Notes under the pieces: generated by a model | What the model was told of the DNA's origin: nothing | Seen by the model: only the letters and a program-made list of their open reading frames with translations | The model's database searches: none | DNA from: Roseospira visakhapatnamensis | GTDB taxonomy: Bacteria > Pseudomonadota > Alphaproteobacteria > Rhodospirillales > Rhodospirillaceae | Length of the DNA stretch: 64,000 nt | Assembly (NCBI RefSeq): GCF_014197915.1 | Contig: NZ_JACIGK010000001.1 | Location: 124,001 to 188,000, forward strand | Direction of reading: 5' to 3' | Shown here: positions 9,910-20,156 of the stretch, one piece after another | Numbering within the stretch: the stretch's first letter is position 1 | Layout: each line of letters begins with the position of its first letter | Made by a program: the position numbers and the translations under genes

Positions 9910-10214
9910 GATGACGCGACTCCCTGTCTGGATGAGAAACGTGAGAGGGGAGAGCGCCGTCGCATCATCGCCCCGGCGTGTCGCCGGGTCCCCGGTCCCG
10001 TCCCCGCGAGGGAGGCGGGAACCGGGGGTCATGCTCCATCGATCCGACGCGGGCCTCGCCCCGGTGCCGGACGCAGGCGACCGGCCGCTCGTGCACTGAT
10101 CCAGACAAAAGATGCGGTCCACAGTCTTTTGTCTGGATCGAACGTGCGCGAAAAACAATGTCTTGTGCAGCGACCTTTGCATTCAAGGGTGAATTCCTTG
10201 CATGCGTCGCCGCA
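9910..10214. other. infB-rbfA gap, locally AT-richer
   Basis: 305 bases inside an otherwise compact operon. It is clearly AT-richer around 10095-10200 than its surroundings and holds a perfect 15-bp inverted repeat listed separately. No gene is supported. Confidence 0.5.
10098..10139. repeat. Perfect 15-bp inverted repeat (hairpin) between infB and rbfA
   Basis: Arms GATCCAGACAAAAGA (10098-10112) and TCTTTTGTCTGGATC (10125-10139) are exact complements around a 12-base loop. The arms are AT-rich against a GC-rich background. In infB-rbfA mRNA this would fold into a strong hairpin 76 bases after the infB stop. No T-tract follows, so it is not a classical terminator. It could be an mRNA processing or stability element or a remnant of a mobile element. 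Confidence 0.8.
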
Positions 10215-12848
10215 CTAGAGTTCGGCCGCCACCTCCTCCAGCTCGAAGCACTCGATCATGTCGCCCACCTGAAGGTCGTGATAGTGCTCGAACGACATGC
10301 CGCACTCGTAGCCCTCGCGCACCTCGCGGACGTCGTCCTTGAAGCGCTTGAGCTGGCCCAGGCTGCCCTCATGGATGACCACGTCGTCGCGCAGCAGGCG
10401 CACCTTGGCGCCCCGCTTGACCACGCCCTCGGTGATCATGCAGCCGGCCACCTTGCCCACCTTGGTGATGTTGAACACCTCGCGGATCTGGGCGTAGCCG
10501 ATGAAGTTCTCCTTGAACGTCGGCTCCAGCATGCCGGCCAGCAGTGCCTTCACGTCGTCGGCGACGTTGTAGATGATGCTGTAGTAGCGGATCTCCACGC
10601 CGTCGCGCCGGGCCATCTCGCGGGCCTGAGGGTTGGCGCGGACGTTGAAGCCGATGATCAGGGCGTCGGACGCCTTGGCCAGCGTGATGTCGCTTTCGTT
10701 GATGCCGCCGACCGCCGAGTGCAGCACCCGCACCCGGACCTCGTCGCTGCCCATCTTCTCCAGCGTGCCGATGAGCGCCTCGACCGAGCCCTGCACGTCG
10801 CCCTTGATGACCACGGGCAGTTCCTTGGCCTCGCCGGCATGGATGCGCTCGAACATCTGCTCCATGGTGCCGCGCGCCGACTTCACGAACTGGGCCTCGC
10901 GGTCCTTGCGCTGGCGATAGCCGGAGACCTCGCGAGCCTGCGCCTCGTCGGCGACGACGATGAAATCGTCGCCGGCCTCGGGCATGCCGTTGAAGCCCAG
11001 CACCTCGGCGGGCGTGGCTGGACCGGCCTCCTCCAGGCGCTCGCCGCGTTCGCTGACCAGCGCCCGCACGCGGCCCCACTCCTTGCCGCACACGAAGGTG
11101 TCGCCGATGTGCAACGTGCCGCGCTGGATCAGCACCGTGGCCACGGACCCGCGCCCACGCTCCATCTTGGCCTCGATCACCGCACCCTCGGCCACCCGGT
11201 CCGGGTTGGCCTTCAGGTCCAGCAACTCGGACTGGAGCATCAGGGCCTCTTCCAGCTTGTCGAGGTGCAGGCGCTTCTTGGCCGAGACCTCGACGCACAG
11301 CACGTCGCCGCCCATCTGCTCCACCACCACTTCGTGGTTCAGCAGCGCGGTGCGCACCTTGTCGGGATCGGCCTCGGGCAGGTCGATCTTGTTGATGGCC
11401 ACGACCATCGGCACCTTGGCCGCCTGGGCGTGGCGGATGGCCTCCACCGTCTGCGGCATGATGCCGTCGTTGGCGGCCACCACCAGCACGACGATGTCGG
11501 TCACATGGGCACCGCGCGCGCGCATCGCCGTGAAGGCGGCGTGGCCCGGCGTGTCGATGTAGGTGACACGCGCGCCGGAGGCCGACTGCACCTGATAGGC
11601 GCCGATATGCTGGGTGATGCCGCCGGCCTCGCCGGAGACCACGTCGGCCTCGCGCAGCGCATCCAGCAGCGACGTCTTGCCGTGGTCCACGTGACCCATG
11701 ACGGTGACCACCGGCGGACGCGACATCAGCGTCTCGTCCTCGTCGGGACCCGCCACCAGGCCGATTTCCACGTCGGCGTCGGACACCCGCTTGGCCTTGT
11801 GACCGAAGTCCCCGATCACAAGTTCGGCGGTGTCGGCGTCGATGACCTGGTTGATGGTGGCCATCACGCCCAGCTTCATCAGCGACTTGACCACGTTGCC
11901 GCCACGCTCGGCCATGCGGTTGGCCAGTTCCTGGACGGTGATGGTCTCGGGGAGCGTGACCTCGCGGATGACCCGTTCCTGCGGCTGGGACTGCTGCTTG
12001 CGGCGCTCCTTCTGCTGGGCGCGGCGCATGGCCGCCATGGAGCGTCCGCGTTCCGACCGGTCGTCGCCGGTCAGCACCGAGGAAATGGTCAGCTTGCCGC
12101 GCCGCTTGGGCTCGACACGCTTGGTCGACGGTGTCTTGGCCGGCGCCTTGGCCGCCGGGGTGGCGGTGGCACCGCGCCGCGCCGGACCGGCGTCCTGCTC
12201 ACCCTCGCGGCCGGTGGCCGGACGGCCCCGGGCCGCCGGACGCGCGCGATCGGCCTCGGCGCCATCGGCGCGCGGCTTGTCGCGGCGGGCCGCCGCGTCG
12301 GCGACCGGGCTGGCGGCCGCCGCCGCCGCATCGGCCGGCGTCGCGGTCCGGACGGCGCCGGGCTCACGCGGCGATGCGACCTCTTCCTCGGCCCTGCGGC
12401 GAGCGTCCTCCGCCTCGGCCAGGCGGCGCGCCTCGTCCTCCTCGGCCTTGCGGCGGGCGTCCTCCGCCTCGGCCAGACGACGCGCTTCCTCCTCGGCCTT
12501 GCGACGGACCTCCTCCTCGGCCTTGCGGCGCGCCTCGTCCTCGGCGCGCTGCTGGGCGGCCTGGAGGGCGCGCAGGCGATGCGCCTTTTCCTCGTTGGTC
12601 AGGTCCCCCGACAGGGATTCGGCGACCTCGCGCAGGCGCGCGTCGGATCCGCCGCCGCGCCCCCGGCGCGCCGCTTCCGCCTCGGCGGCGTGGACGGTGC
12701 GTTTCTTGCGCACCTCCACCTGGACCACCTTGGAGCGTCCATGGGAGAAGTTCTGGCGCACCTGGCCACTTTCCAGCGGGCGCTTCAGTTCCAGCTTGCC
12801 GCGCGAAGACAGCGACAACGGGGCCTTACGTTCCTTCTCGTCCGCCAT
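10215..12848 (-). CDS. infB: Translation initiation factor IF-2
   Basis: 877 residues. IF-2 is the GTPase that places initiator fMet-tRNA on the 30S subunit and promotes 50S joining. An IF2 N-terminal segment (KRKAPLSL-like start, [20 protein letters not shown]) is followed by a long charged Ala/Arg/Glu region (about 70-250) with imperfect repeats of [12 protein letters not shown] type, a second IF2_N motif ([15 protein letters not shown]), then the G domain from about residue 380: [12 protein letters not shown] (G1), DTPGHAAFT (G3), NKIDLPEAD (G4). Domains II-IV end in [11 protein letters not shown]. The repeat-rich N-terminus is usual in high-GC alphaproteobacteria. It stands between ylxR and rbfA. 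Confidence 0.97.
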   Translation of the reverse strand: MADEKERKAPLSLSSRGKLELKRPLESGQVRQNFSHGRSKVVQVEVRKKRTVHAAEAEAARRGRGGGSDARLREVAESLSGDLTNEEKAHRLRALQAAQQRAEDEARRKAEEEVRRKAEEEARRLAEAEDARRKAEEDEARRLAEAEDARRRAEEEVASPREPGAVRTATPADAAAAAASPVADAAARRDKPRADGAEADRARPAARGRPATGREGEQDAGPARRGATATPAAKAPAKTPSTKRVEPKRRGKLTISSVLTGDDRSERGRSMAAMRRAQQKERRKQQSQPQERVIREVTLPETITVQELANRMAERGGNVVKSLMKLGVMATINQVIDADTAELVIGDFGHKAKRVSDADVEIGLVAGPDEDETLMSRPPVVTVMGHVDHGKTSLLDALREADVVSGEAGGITQHIGAYQVQSASGARVTYIDTPGHAAFTAMRARGAHVTDIVVLVVAANDGIMPQTVEAIRHAQAAKVPMVVAINKIDLPEADPDKVRTALLNHEVVVEQMGGDVLCVEVSAKKRLHLDKLEEALMLQSELLDLKANPDRVAEGAVIEAKMERGRGSVATVLIQRGTLHIGDTFVCGKEWGRVRALVSERGERLEEAGPATPAEVLGFNGMPEAGDDFIVVADEAQAREVSGYRQRKDREAQFVKSARGTMEQMFERIHAGEAKELPVVIKGDVQGSVEALIGTLEKMGSDEVRVRVLHSAVGGINESDITLAKASDALIIGFNVRANPQAREMARRDGVEIRYYSIIYNVADDVKALLAGMLEPTFKENFIGYAQIREVFNITKVGKVAGCMITEGVVKRGAKVRLLRDDVVIHEGSLGQLKRFKDDVREVREGYECGMSFEHYHDLQVGDMIECFELEEVAAEL

Positions 12849-12924
12849 TCGAACCAGCTATGCTCCATACCCTTGCCATGGGCCGGGCCCCGGATGGGCG
12901 ACGGCCTTCGAATACACCCTGGCC

Positions 12925-13749
12925 TCATCGGGCCGGGCGCGCGCGAGTCCCACGCGTCCCGTCCGGATGCGCCGGGTCGGTCTCTGACCCCTCGGCCCGG
13001 ACCATGGAAACGGGACCCATCACCGGCTCCGCCCGGAAACCGGCAAGCAACACACAACTCTCCAGGAGACGCGTCGCCAGGCGCCCCGTGTCCAGGGCCA
13101 CATGCACGGCCCGATCCCGGCCCAGCGGCCGCCCCAGTTCCGCGGCGGTGAAGGCCGTCACCAGCACCGGTTCCGCCCGAACCCCCTCCTGGATCGGACG
13201 CTTTCCATCGGGGCGATCCAGATCGTCGCCGCCGGACTCTGCGGCCCGGGCGCGGGCCAGGGCGGCCGCCAGGGCCGCGACCTTGGTCCGTCCGTCCGGA
13301 GCCCCGTCGCTGGCCGCCAGAAGCACGCCAACAGCCCCCTCGCGCAGACGGGCGCGAACCTTTTCATACCCGGTCACCACCTGCCCGGCGCGGCGCGCCA
13401 GACCGAGACCATTCAAGCATCGTCGGACGAGCAGGGCCTCGACCCTGTCGGCCAGATCGGGCGGCACGGTGACGGGGCGGCGCGCGGCCCGGGCGAATGC
13501 ACGCCGGGACGACGCCATCTCTACCATATCGCGGCCAGGGCTCAACCACAAACCTCGCCCCGGCAGCCGTTCATCCACATCGGGGACCACCTGACCGTCC
13601 AGATCGAGCACAAAGCGGATCAGACGGCGCCTGGGACGCCGCTCACGGGTGACGATACAGCGCCGTTCACCCTCGGGAAGGGACTCGCCAGAGTCGTCCT
13701 CCGGGGCATCATCGCCCGCGTCGTCGGTCCTATCGGCGCCCTCGATCAT
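12925..13749 (-). CDS. YlxR (DUF448) - L7Ae-like fusion RNA-binding protein
   Basis: 274 residues with two recognisable parts. Residues about 28-100 are the YlxR/DUF448 fold: RRCIVTRERRPRRRLIRFV and LPGRGLWLSPGRDMVEMA. Residues about 115-225 are an L7Ae/L30e-like domain: LGLARRAGQVVTGYEKVRARLREGAV, then a weaker strand order ending in ESCVLLAGFR. In alphaproteobacteria these two domains are commonly fused and encoded between nusA and infB. The role is not firmly established; YlxR proteins are nucleoid- or RNA-associated and the L7Ae fold binds kink-turn RNA. It lies 44 bases after nusA and 76 before infB, so it is co-transcribed. Confidence 0.9.
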   Translation of the reverse strand: MIEGADRTDDAGDDAPEDDSGESLPEGERRCIVTRERRPRRRLIRFVLDLDGQVVPDVDERLPGRGLWLSPGRDMVEMASSRRAFARAARRPVTVPPDLADRVEALLVRRCLNGLGLARRAGQVVTGYEKVRARLREGAVGVLLAASDGAPDGRTKVAALAAALARARAAESGGDDLDRPDGKRPIQEGVRAEPVLVTAFTAAELGRPLGRDRAVHVALDTGRLATRLLESCVLLAGFRAEPVMGPVSMVRAEGSETDPAHPDGTRGTRARPAR

Positions 13750-13793
13750 GGCCGCGCCCCCGCGATCCCCCGCGATCCCCGCTTGCGCCCCGG

Positions 13794-15506
<1,713 letters not shown>

Positions 15507-15525
15507 CTGACTCAGTCTCCCGAAA

Positions 15526-16095
15526 CTACGCGTCCTGCGCCGCGGCCCGATCCGGCGCCGGATCCCGGCGGGCATCCTTGTCGGCCTTCATGACCGCCGC
15601 GATCAGATCATCCGTCAGCACCAGCTTGGCCTTGGTCAGCGATCCCAGCGGCACCCGCCACTCGGCCACGCCCTCGTTGGTGGGCTCGTCCAGCCGCAGC
15701 GACACCACGTCGTCCTGGTCGATGCCCAGCAGCCGCCCCTTGGCGCGCCGCCGGCCGTCCACCGCCAGATCCGCCTCCAGCCGCACCGCGTGTCCGGCGT
15801 AGCGCGCGAAGTCGGCGCGCCGGGTCAGGGGCCGGTCCACGCCGGGCGAACTGACCTCCAGGTCGTAGGCGCCGGCGATGGGATCGTCCACGTCCAGCAC
15901 CGCCGACAGCGCATGGCTGATGGCCTCGCAGTCCTCCACGGTGATCGGCAGGCCATCCACGCGATCGGCCATCACCTGAAGGACCTTGCGTTGGCGGCCC
16001 ATGAACAGCACGCGCACCAGTGTGAAGCCCATACCCTCCAGGACGGGTGCCACCAGGTCCACCAGCGGGCCGTTGTCGCCGATCAGCCGCGTCAC
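15526..16095 (-). CDS. rimP: Ribosome maturation factor RimP
   Basis: 189 residues. RimP binds the 30S subunit and speeds S12-dependent maturation of the central pseudoknot. The N-terminal alpha/beta domain (LVDLVAPVLEGMGFTLVRVLF; ITVEDCEAISHALSAVLD; YDLEVSSPGVDRPLTR) and the C-terminal Sm-like beta-barrel (RAKGRLLGIDQDDVVSLRL) are both complete, followed by a charged tail. The start is GTG at 16095, with GGAG eleven bases upstream. It is the first gene of the rimP-nusA-ylxR-infB-rbfA-truB-rpsO-pnp run, and a promoter plus leader terminator lie upstream of it. Confidence 0.96.
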   Translation of the reverse strand: MTRLIGDNGPLVDLVAPVLEGMGFTLVRVLFMGRQRKVLQVMADRVDGLPITVEDCEAISHALSAVLDVDDPIAGAYDLEVSSPGVDRPLTRRADFARYAGHAVRLEADLAVDGRRRAKGRLLGIDQDDVVSLRLDEPTNEGVAEWRVPLGSLTKAKLVLTDDLIAAVMKADKDARRDPAPDRAAAQDA

Positions 16096-16170
16096 GCCTG
16101 TTGCCGCTCCATCCCTTGCGATCAGGTCCCCACCCCCGACGTGACGACGCCATCGCCGGACTTCGGGAAC

Positions 16171-16199
16171 AAAAAAAAGGGGGGCCGCTGGCCCACCCC
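16171..16199 (-). terminator. Intrinsic terminator in the rimP operon leader (putative attenuator)
   Basis: On the minus strand a GC-rich hairpin (right arm GGGGGGCC, loop AGC, left arm GGGGTGGGCC with one bulged base) runs straight into eight T residues (16178-16171). It lies about 75 bases before the rimP GTG and about 55 bases after the predicted start from the promoter at 16259-16287. No gene ends upstream of it on this strand close by, so it is best read as a leader attenuator or the end of a short leader RNA. Confidence 0.75.
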
Positions 16200-16258
16200 A
16201 TCATGGCGTCCCGGGTCCGTATCATGGTCCGGTCCGTTATGAGGATCGATACCGTCGT

Positions 16259-16287
16259 CGTATACCAACATTGCCGACCGCTGGCAA
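16259..16287 (-). promoter_or_regulatory. Sigma-70-type promoter for the rimP-nusA operon
   Basis: On the minus strand TTGCCA (16287-16282) is followed by a 17-base spacer and TATACG (16264-16259). That is 5/6 and 4/6 matches to the vegetative consensus with ideal spacing. Predicted start near 16252, giving a leader of about 155 bases to the rimP GTG, interrupted by the terminator at 16171-16199. Confidence 0.7.
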
Positions 16288-16378
16288 GACCGCGTCCCAG
16301 GGCGATTCGGTTCCCCATGGGGCATCCCGTCCGACCGCGCCCCTCCGGCGCTGGTCCCGCCGCGTCTCCATGCCGGCC

Positions 16379-16555
16379 TTAGCGCCGCTCGGCATACCAG
16401 CCGTGGCGCGCCGGCCATGGCCTGGGCGCGGCGCCCCCCTCGAACAGGTCGCCCCCCGTGACGATCTGATCCCAGGGGTCGGCGCCCCGGGGTCCGGTGT
16501 CGCGCACGAACTCGACGGCGCCGTTCCGCCCGACCGTGCCATGGATGCGCGTCAC
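16379..16555 (-). CDS. Possible small protein, unrecognised
   Basis: 58 codons from a GTG at 16555. I do not recognise it. The case for coding: third codon positions are almost all G or C, as in real genes of this genome, and the composition is protein-like and balanced (VEFVRDTGPRGADPWDQIV; PWPARHGWYAER), unlike the Arg-rich shadows around it. Against: no good ribosome binding site precedes the GTG. A strong AGGAGA-ATG pair exists at about 16631 but opens a different frame, which could mean an error or frameshift. It lies between the cyclase gene (other strand) and the rimP promoter. Confidence 0.35.
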   Translation of the reverse strand: MTRIHGTVGRNGAVEFVRDTGPRGADPWDQIVTGGDLFEGGAAPRPWPARHGWYAERR

Positions 16556-16739
16556 TTCGCCGCCGCCGGGGCGGGACACGCGGACCGGCCGTCGATGTCG
16601 GGTGACGGATCCTGCGCCCTTGTTCCCGCATCGGTCTCCTCTTACCCTTTTCTTTAAGGTCCCGGTGTCAGAATGGGGGACGCGGCCGGCCGGTCGGCGC
16701 GGCCGCGCCATGATGCCGACCGCCTTGGGGATTCGGGGC

Positions 16740-19286
16740 ATGCCGACGATCGCCCACTACGAGGTCTACACCCTGGAGGACACGGGCTGGGTCCTGCACG
16801 CCCGCTATGTCACGGCCGAAAAGACGCGCGCCCTGGAAGAGGCCAGCGCCCTGGAGGCCCACCTGGGCCGCCCCACCAAGGTGATGCGGGAAAGCTACGA
16901 CACCGACACCAATCGGTACGGCGAGCAGACCGTCTACCTCAGCCCCAAGGCCGTGGACCTGCGCCGGAACCAGCGCGCGCGCCGTGACCGTACCCTGGCG
17001 CGCCGCCGGGGCACCAGGGCCAGCCTGGGGGACGACCTGGGGGACTCCGAGTGGGGCCGGCCAACCGCGTCGTCCGGGCCTGTCGGCGCCGGGTACCGCC
17101 CCAATGCGCGGATTCCCGCCGGACTGAGCCAGTTCGCGGGACCGGGAAACGCCCAGGCCGGCCGCACCCGCTTCGGCGCGCCCACCCATGCCCGCTCCAC
17201 GGGGGATCTGCTGGCGCGCCTGCTGTTCGTGCTGGTCGCCAGCCTAATCATCGCCACGGCGGGCGCGGCGGTGCTTCCGGTCGTCATCAACATGCTGCGG
17301 AGCTTCGACGTGGTCGTCGACAGCCGCTCGCTGTCCAACTCCCTGTTTTCGGTGTTCATGGTCCTGTTCCTGCTCAGCGGCTTCGTGTTGACGCTGCGCC
17401 TGGTTCCCCTGCAGGGCGTCGCGGGCGAAGACCAGCCGCGGCGGCGGCGACGCGCGCCCGGCGGCGCGCGGGTCCCGGGACACGCCGCCCCGCCGGGCGC
17501 GGCAGACGCCGCCGGCACGGTCCTTGGCGCGCCCACCGAGACGGAGACCACCAGCGCCGACCGGACGGTGGTGGAGGACCGCGCTGGCCAGGAGGCGGCC
17601 GAGACCCCGGACGACCGATCGCCCCCGCCCGCGACGGACGGCGACATCGACAAGAAGCGAAAAAGGAAAATTCAGGACGAAGAGGAAAAAGAAAGGAAAA
17701 GGCTGAAGAAAGAACTTGAAGACCAGAAAAAGAAACAAAAAGAAAAAGACCAGAAATCAGAGCAAATCCTTGCGGAGATGGACCTGACCGACGATCCATA
17801 CGACGAGTCCATGGATGAGCTGACCCTGGACCCGCCCCCCAGCCGGGCCTTCGAGACCGGTCACGCCCTCACGGTGGACTTCCTCGGCACGTATGTCGCC
17901 GCCCTCAAGGACCTACGTCCCAAACTGGACACCTTCAACCGCTTCGGCATCAACCTCTACCTGGCCGGCGTCTGCGACGTGGTGTCCCAGACCGCGCACC
18001 TGAGCCAGGAGGAGTTCCACAAGCTGTTGCGCGAGACGGTGGAGGTCATGGGAACGCGCCCGGAACTGGCCAACTCGTTCGTCGAGCGTCTCGACACCTA
18101 TCTGGCCGAGGACCGCTACGCCCGCATGGTGCGCTTCGGACGCGAGGCCATGACCCTGCACCAGTCCGGCGCCGACAATGCCTTCGCCAGCCTGGGCATG
18201 GTGCTGGAAGACTGGAACACCCCCAAGACACAGACCATCACCGGCAGCACCATCGCCATCGTCTTCACCGACATGGTGGGCTCCACCGACCTGACCAGCG
18301 AACACGGCGACCTCAAGGCCCAGCAGACCCTGCGCGCCCACAACGCGGCCGTGCGCTCGGCGCTGGCGCGTTTCAACGGTCGCGAGATCAAGCACACCGG
18401 CGACGGCATCATGGCCACCTTCGAGCATGTGCCCGACGCCGTCTGGGGCATGATCGACGTGCTCAAGGCGGCGCGCGTCCATAACCAAGCCGAGTCCGAA
18501 CTGCCGCTTCGGATTCGGATCGGCATCAACGCCGGCGAGCCCATCAGCGCCGAGAACGACTACTATGGCCTGGCGGTCACGGTGGCGGCGCGCGTCTGCG
18601 CGCAGGCGGACATGGACGAGATCATGGTCAGCCAGATCGTGCGCGACATGTGCGAGGGCACCAAGCTGGTGTTCGAGGAGCGGGGGACCACCTTCCTGAA
18701 GGGCATCAAGGACCCCCAGCGGCTGCACGAGGCGGTGTGGGAGGGATCACCGTCCCGCCAGCGGCGCGCGGGGTCCGCCGCCGACGCCCCGCCGGCGGAC
18801 GGCACGGCTCCGGCCACCGGCGCGCCCCCTCCCGGACCCGCCGACGACGGGACGGCGGAGACCGCCCTCACCGCCGTGCCCAGCCAGCCGGGGGCCGGAC
18901 AGGTCCACGACGGCGGCGCCACCATCGACCCGGAGGCCGACGGCTGGCAGGAACCGCGCCTTGATCCGGACCCGGCGTCCGGCCCCCGGGCGGCGGCCGA
19001 TCCCCGATCCGATCCCCGATCTGATTCTGGACCCGAGGTCCGGCGCGCGTCCGACTCCGACGGCGGTCCGGCGCCCGACGCCAGGGGCGAGACGGGGGAC
19101 ACCACGCGGGCCGACATCGGCGGTGATGCCGGCAGCGACGCCCCCTCCGACGTCGTCGACCGGACCCCGGCCCGGGACGGCGGCGCGCCGGGATCGGCCG
19201 CCCCGCCGGACACAACGGCCACGGCCCCCACGACGGAGAGTTCGACGACGGAATCCTCGACGACGGGGCGCCCCGCCTCCGCCTGA
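16740..19286 (+). CDS. Membrane-anchored class III adenylate/guanylate cyclase
   Basis: 848 residues. Layout: a soluble N-terminal segment (1-95, MPTIAHYEVYTLEDTGW onward); two transmembrane helices (about 160-182 and 203-223); a Lys/Glu-rich coiled coil (about 304-345); a helical linker; a class III cyclase domain (about 500-667); and a long disordered Pro/Asp/Ala tail. The cyclase domain keeps the metal-binding aspartates in FTDMVGST and HTGDGIMATF and the GLAVTVAARVC helix where the transition-state residues lie. It should make cyclic nucleotide at the membrane; ATP versus GTP is not decidable. DNA for the coiled coil (17651-17775) is A-rich with AAA/GAA/AGG codons, unlike the rest. ATG at 16740 follows a GGGGATTCGGGG stretch; ATG at 16710 is possible. 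Confidence 0.8.
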   Translation: MPTIAHYEVYTLEDTGWVLHARYVTAEKTRALEEASALEAHLGRPTKVMRESYDTDTNRYGEQTVYLSPKAVDLRRNQRARRDRTLARRRGTRASLGDDLGDSEWGRPTASSGPVGAGYRPNARIPAGLSQFAGPGNAQAGRTRFGAPTHARSTGDLLARLLFVLVASLIIATAGAAVLPVVINMLRSFDVVVDSRSLSNSLFSVFMVLFLLSGFVLTLRLVPLQGVAGEDQPRRRRRAPGGARVPGHAAPPGAADAAGTVLGAPTETETTSADRTVVEDRAGQEAAETPDDRSPPPATDGDIDKKRKRKIQDEEEKERKRLKKELEDQKKKQKEKDQKSEQILAEMDLTDDPYDESMDELTLDPPPSRAFETGHALTVDFLGTYVAALKDLRPKLDTFNRFGINLYLAGVCDVVSQTAHLSQEEFHKLLRETVEVMGTRPELANSFVERLDTYLAEDRYARMVRFGREAMTLHQSGADNAFASLGMVLEDWNTPKTQTITGSTIAIVFTDMVGSTDLTSEHGDLKAQQTLRAHNAAVRSALARFNGREIKHTGDGIMATFEHVPDAVWGMIDVLKAARVHNQAESELPLRIRIGINAGEPISAENDYYGLAVTVAARVCAQADMDEIMVSQIVRDMCEGTKLVFEERGTTFLKGIKDPQRLHEAVWEGSPSRQRRAGSAADAPPADGTAPATGAPPPGPADDGTAETALTAVPSQPGAGQVHDGGATIDPEADGWQEPRLDPDPASGPRAAADPRSDPRSDSGPEVRRASDSDGGPAPDARGETGDTTRADIGGDAGSDAPSDVVDRTPARDGGAPGSAAPPDTTATAPTTESSTTESSTTGRPASA

Positions 19287-19360
19287 TCCCGGCCGGCGGC
19301 GGGTCACGCGCCGCATGCGGAGCGTCGCCAGGCCCGGGGATCGGTCGGATCCGGTGGCCG

Positions 19361-19618
19361 TTACGGCGAGCCGCCGGTGGCCCGGCTGGCGGCCTGGGTG
19401 AACTGCTGCCAGAAAAATTTTTGAAGATGTTCCAGGTTGCCGATCTGCGCCGGCAGCCAGGTCCGGAACAGAACCTCGGGATCGGTGGCCGCCAGGTTGG
19501 CCTCCAACCGCTCCTGCAACTGCGCCATCACCGCCGACTGCATGGGCTGGACGTCGGGCAGGCCGAGGAAGGCCCGGGCCTCCTCCGGCGTGCAATCAAT
19601 GTCGATATGCAGCTTCAT
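19361..19618 (-). CDS. DUF6489 family protein
   Basis: 85 residues. Small, mostly helical, no signal peptide or membrane segment. The N-terminus MKLHIDIDCTPEEARAFLGLP resembles a short conserved alphaproteobacterial family (DUF6489) of unknown function; the C-terminal LEHLQKFFWQQF is its amphipathic helix. The composition near the C-terminus recalls small phasin-like or coiled-coil proteins but no function can be given. GGAGG lies ten bases before the ATG. It stands alone, convergent with the cyclase gene and separated by 74 bases. Confidence 0.7.
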   Translation of the reverse strand: MKLHIDIDCTPEEARAFLGLPDVQPMQSAVMAQLQERLEANLAATDPEVLFRTWLPAQIGNLEHLQKFFWQQFTQAASRATGGSP

Positions 19619-20156
19619 CGGTGGTCTCCTCCCGGAGTCGGGGTGGACGGGGCGTCGCGACCGTGCCAAGGGCGAGACCCATGATCCCGGCGATCGTCGC
19701 ACCCGCACGAGGTCCTGTTATTCCAACGGTCATAGAGACTGACCGTCGCCGTCCGTGGCCGATGCCGCTGGTATGAGGACTCCTGCCTGCCAGGGATCGT
19801 GCCCGGGACCCTGCCCGGGACCCTGCCCGGGACCCTGCCCGGGACCCTGCCCGGGACCCTGCCCGGGACCCTGCCCGGGACCCTGGTTGTATCGCCAGCC
19901 GTGGATCCCAACCTAAGGCAACGGGCGCGCGGTTTCCAGTGCGGCCCCACGATCCCTTGACCGGCCGTCCTTGCGCCTGACTGGTCAGTCCCAAGGACAT
20001 GCGCCGCCCCGGACGCCCGACGGGGCATCCCGTCGATACGACCGGAGCCGCGTCGCGGCACCGGAGGCGATACCGACGCCGTCGCGTCGGCCGCCCGACA
20101 CCACGTTGACCCCTTCTGTCGGGCGGTATTCCCCCCCCACGCGGAGTCGAGACGCG
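19619..20156. other. Divergent gap holding the 12-bp tandem array
   Basis: 538 bases between the divergent DUF6489 and YyaL genes. The only structured part is the array at 19801-19884. A short inverted repeat TGACTGGTCA lies at about 19979-19988. No gene is supported; reading frames across the array give only repeated Gly-Arg-Val-Pro. Confidence 0.6.
19801..19884. repeat. Seven perfect tandem copies of a 12-bp unit
   Basis: GCCCGGGACCCT occurs seven times without change or spacing; each unit contains the palindrome CCCGGG. On the minus strand the rotated unit is GGGTCCCGGGCA, which differs at two positions from the unit of the array at 55982-56040 (GGGTTCGGGGCA). It lies in a non-coding gap. 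Confidence 0.95.

Noticed and set aside
9978-13151. Plus-strand open frame of about 1050 codons opposite infB
   Set aside because: Mirror of infB codon usage; low-complexity composition without recognisable domains.
16180-16330. tRNA gene upstream of rimP, as in the metY-rimP operon of enterobacteria
   Set aside because: No T-loop GGTTCGANNCC or acceptor stem on either strand; only the promoter and terminator are present.
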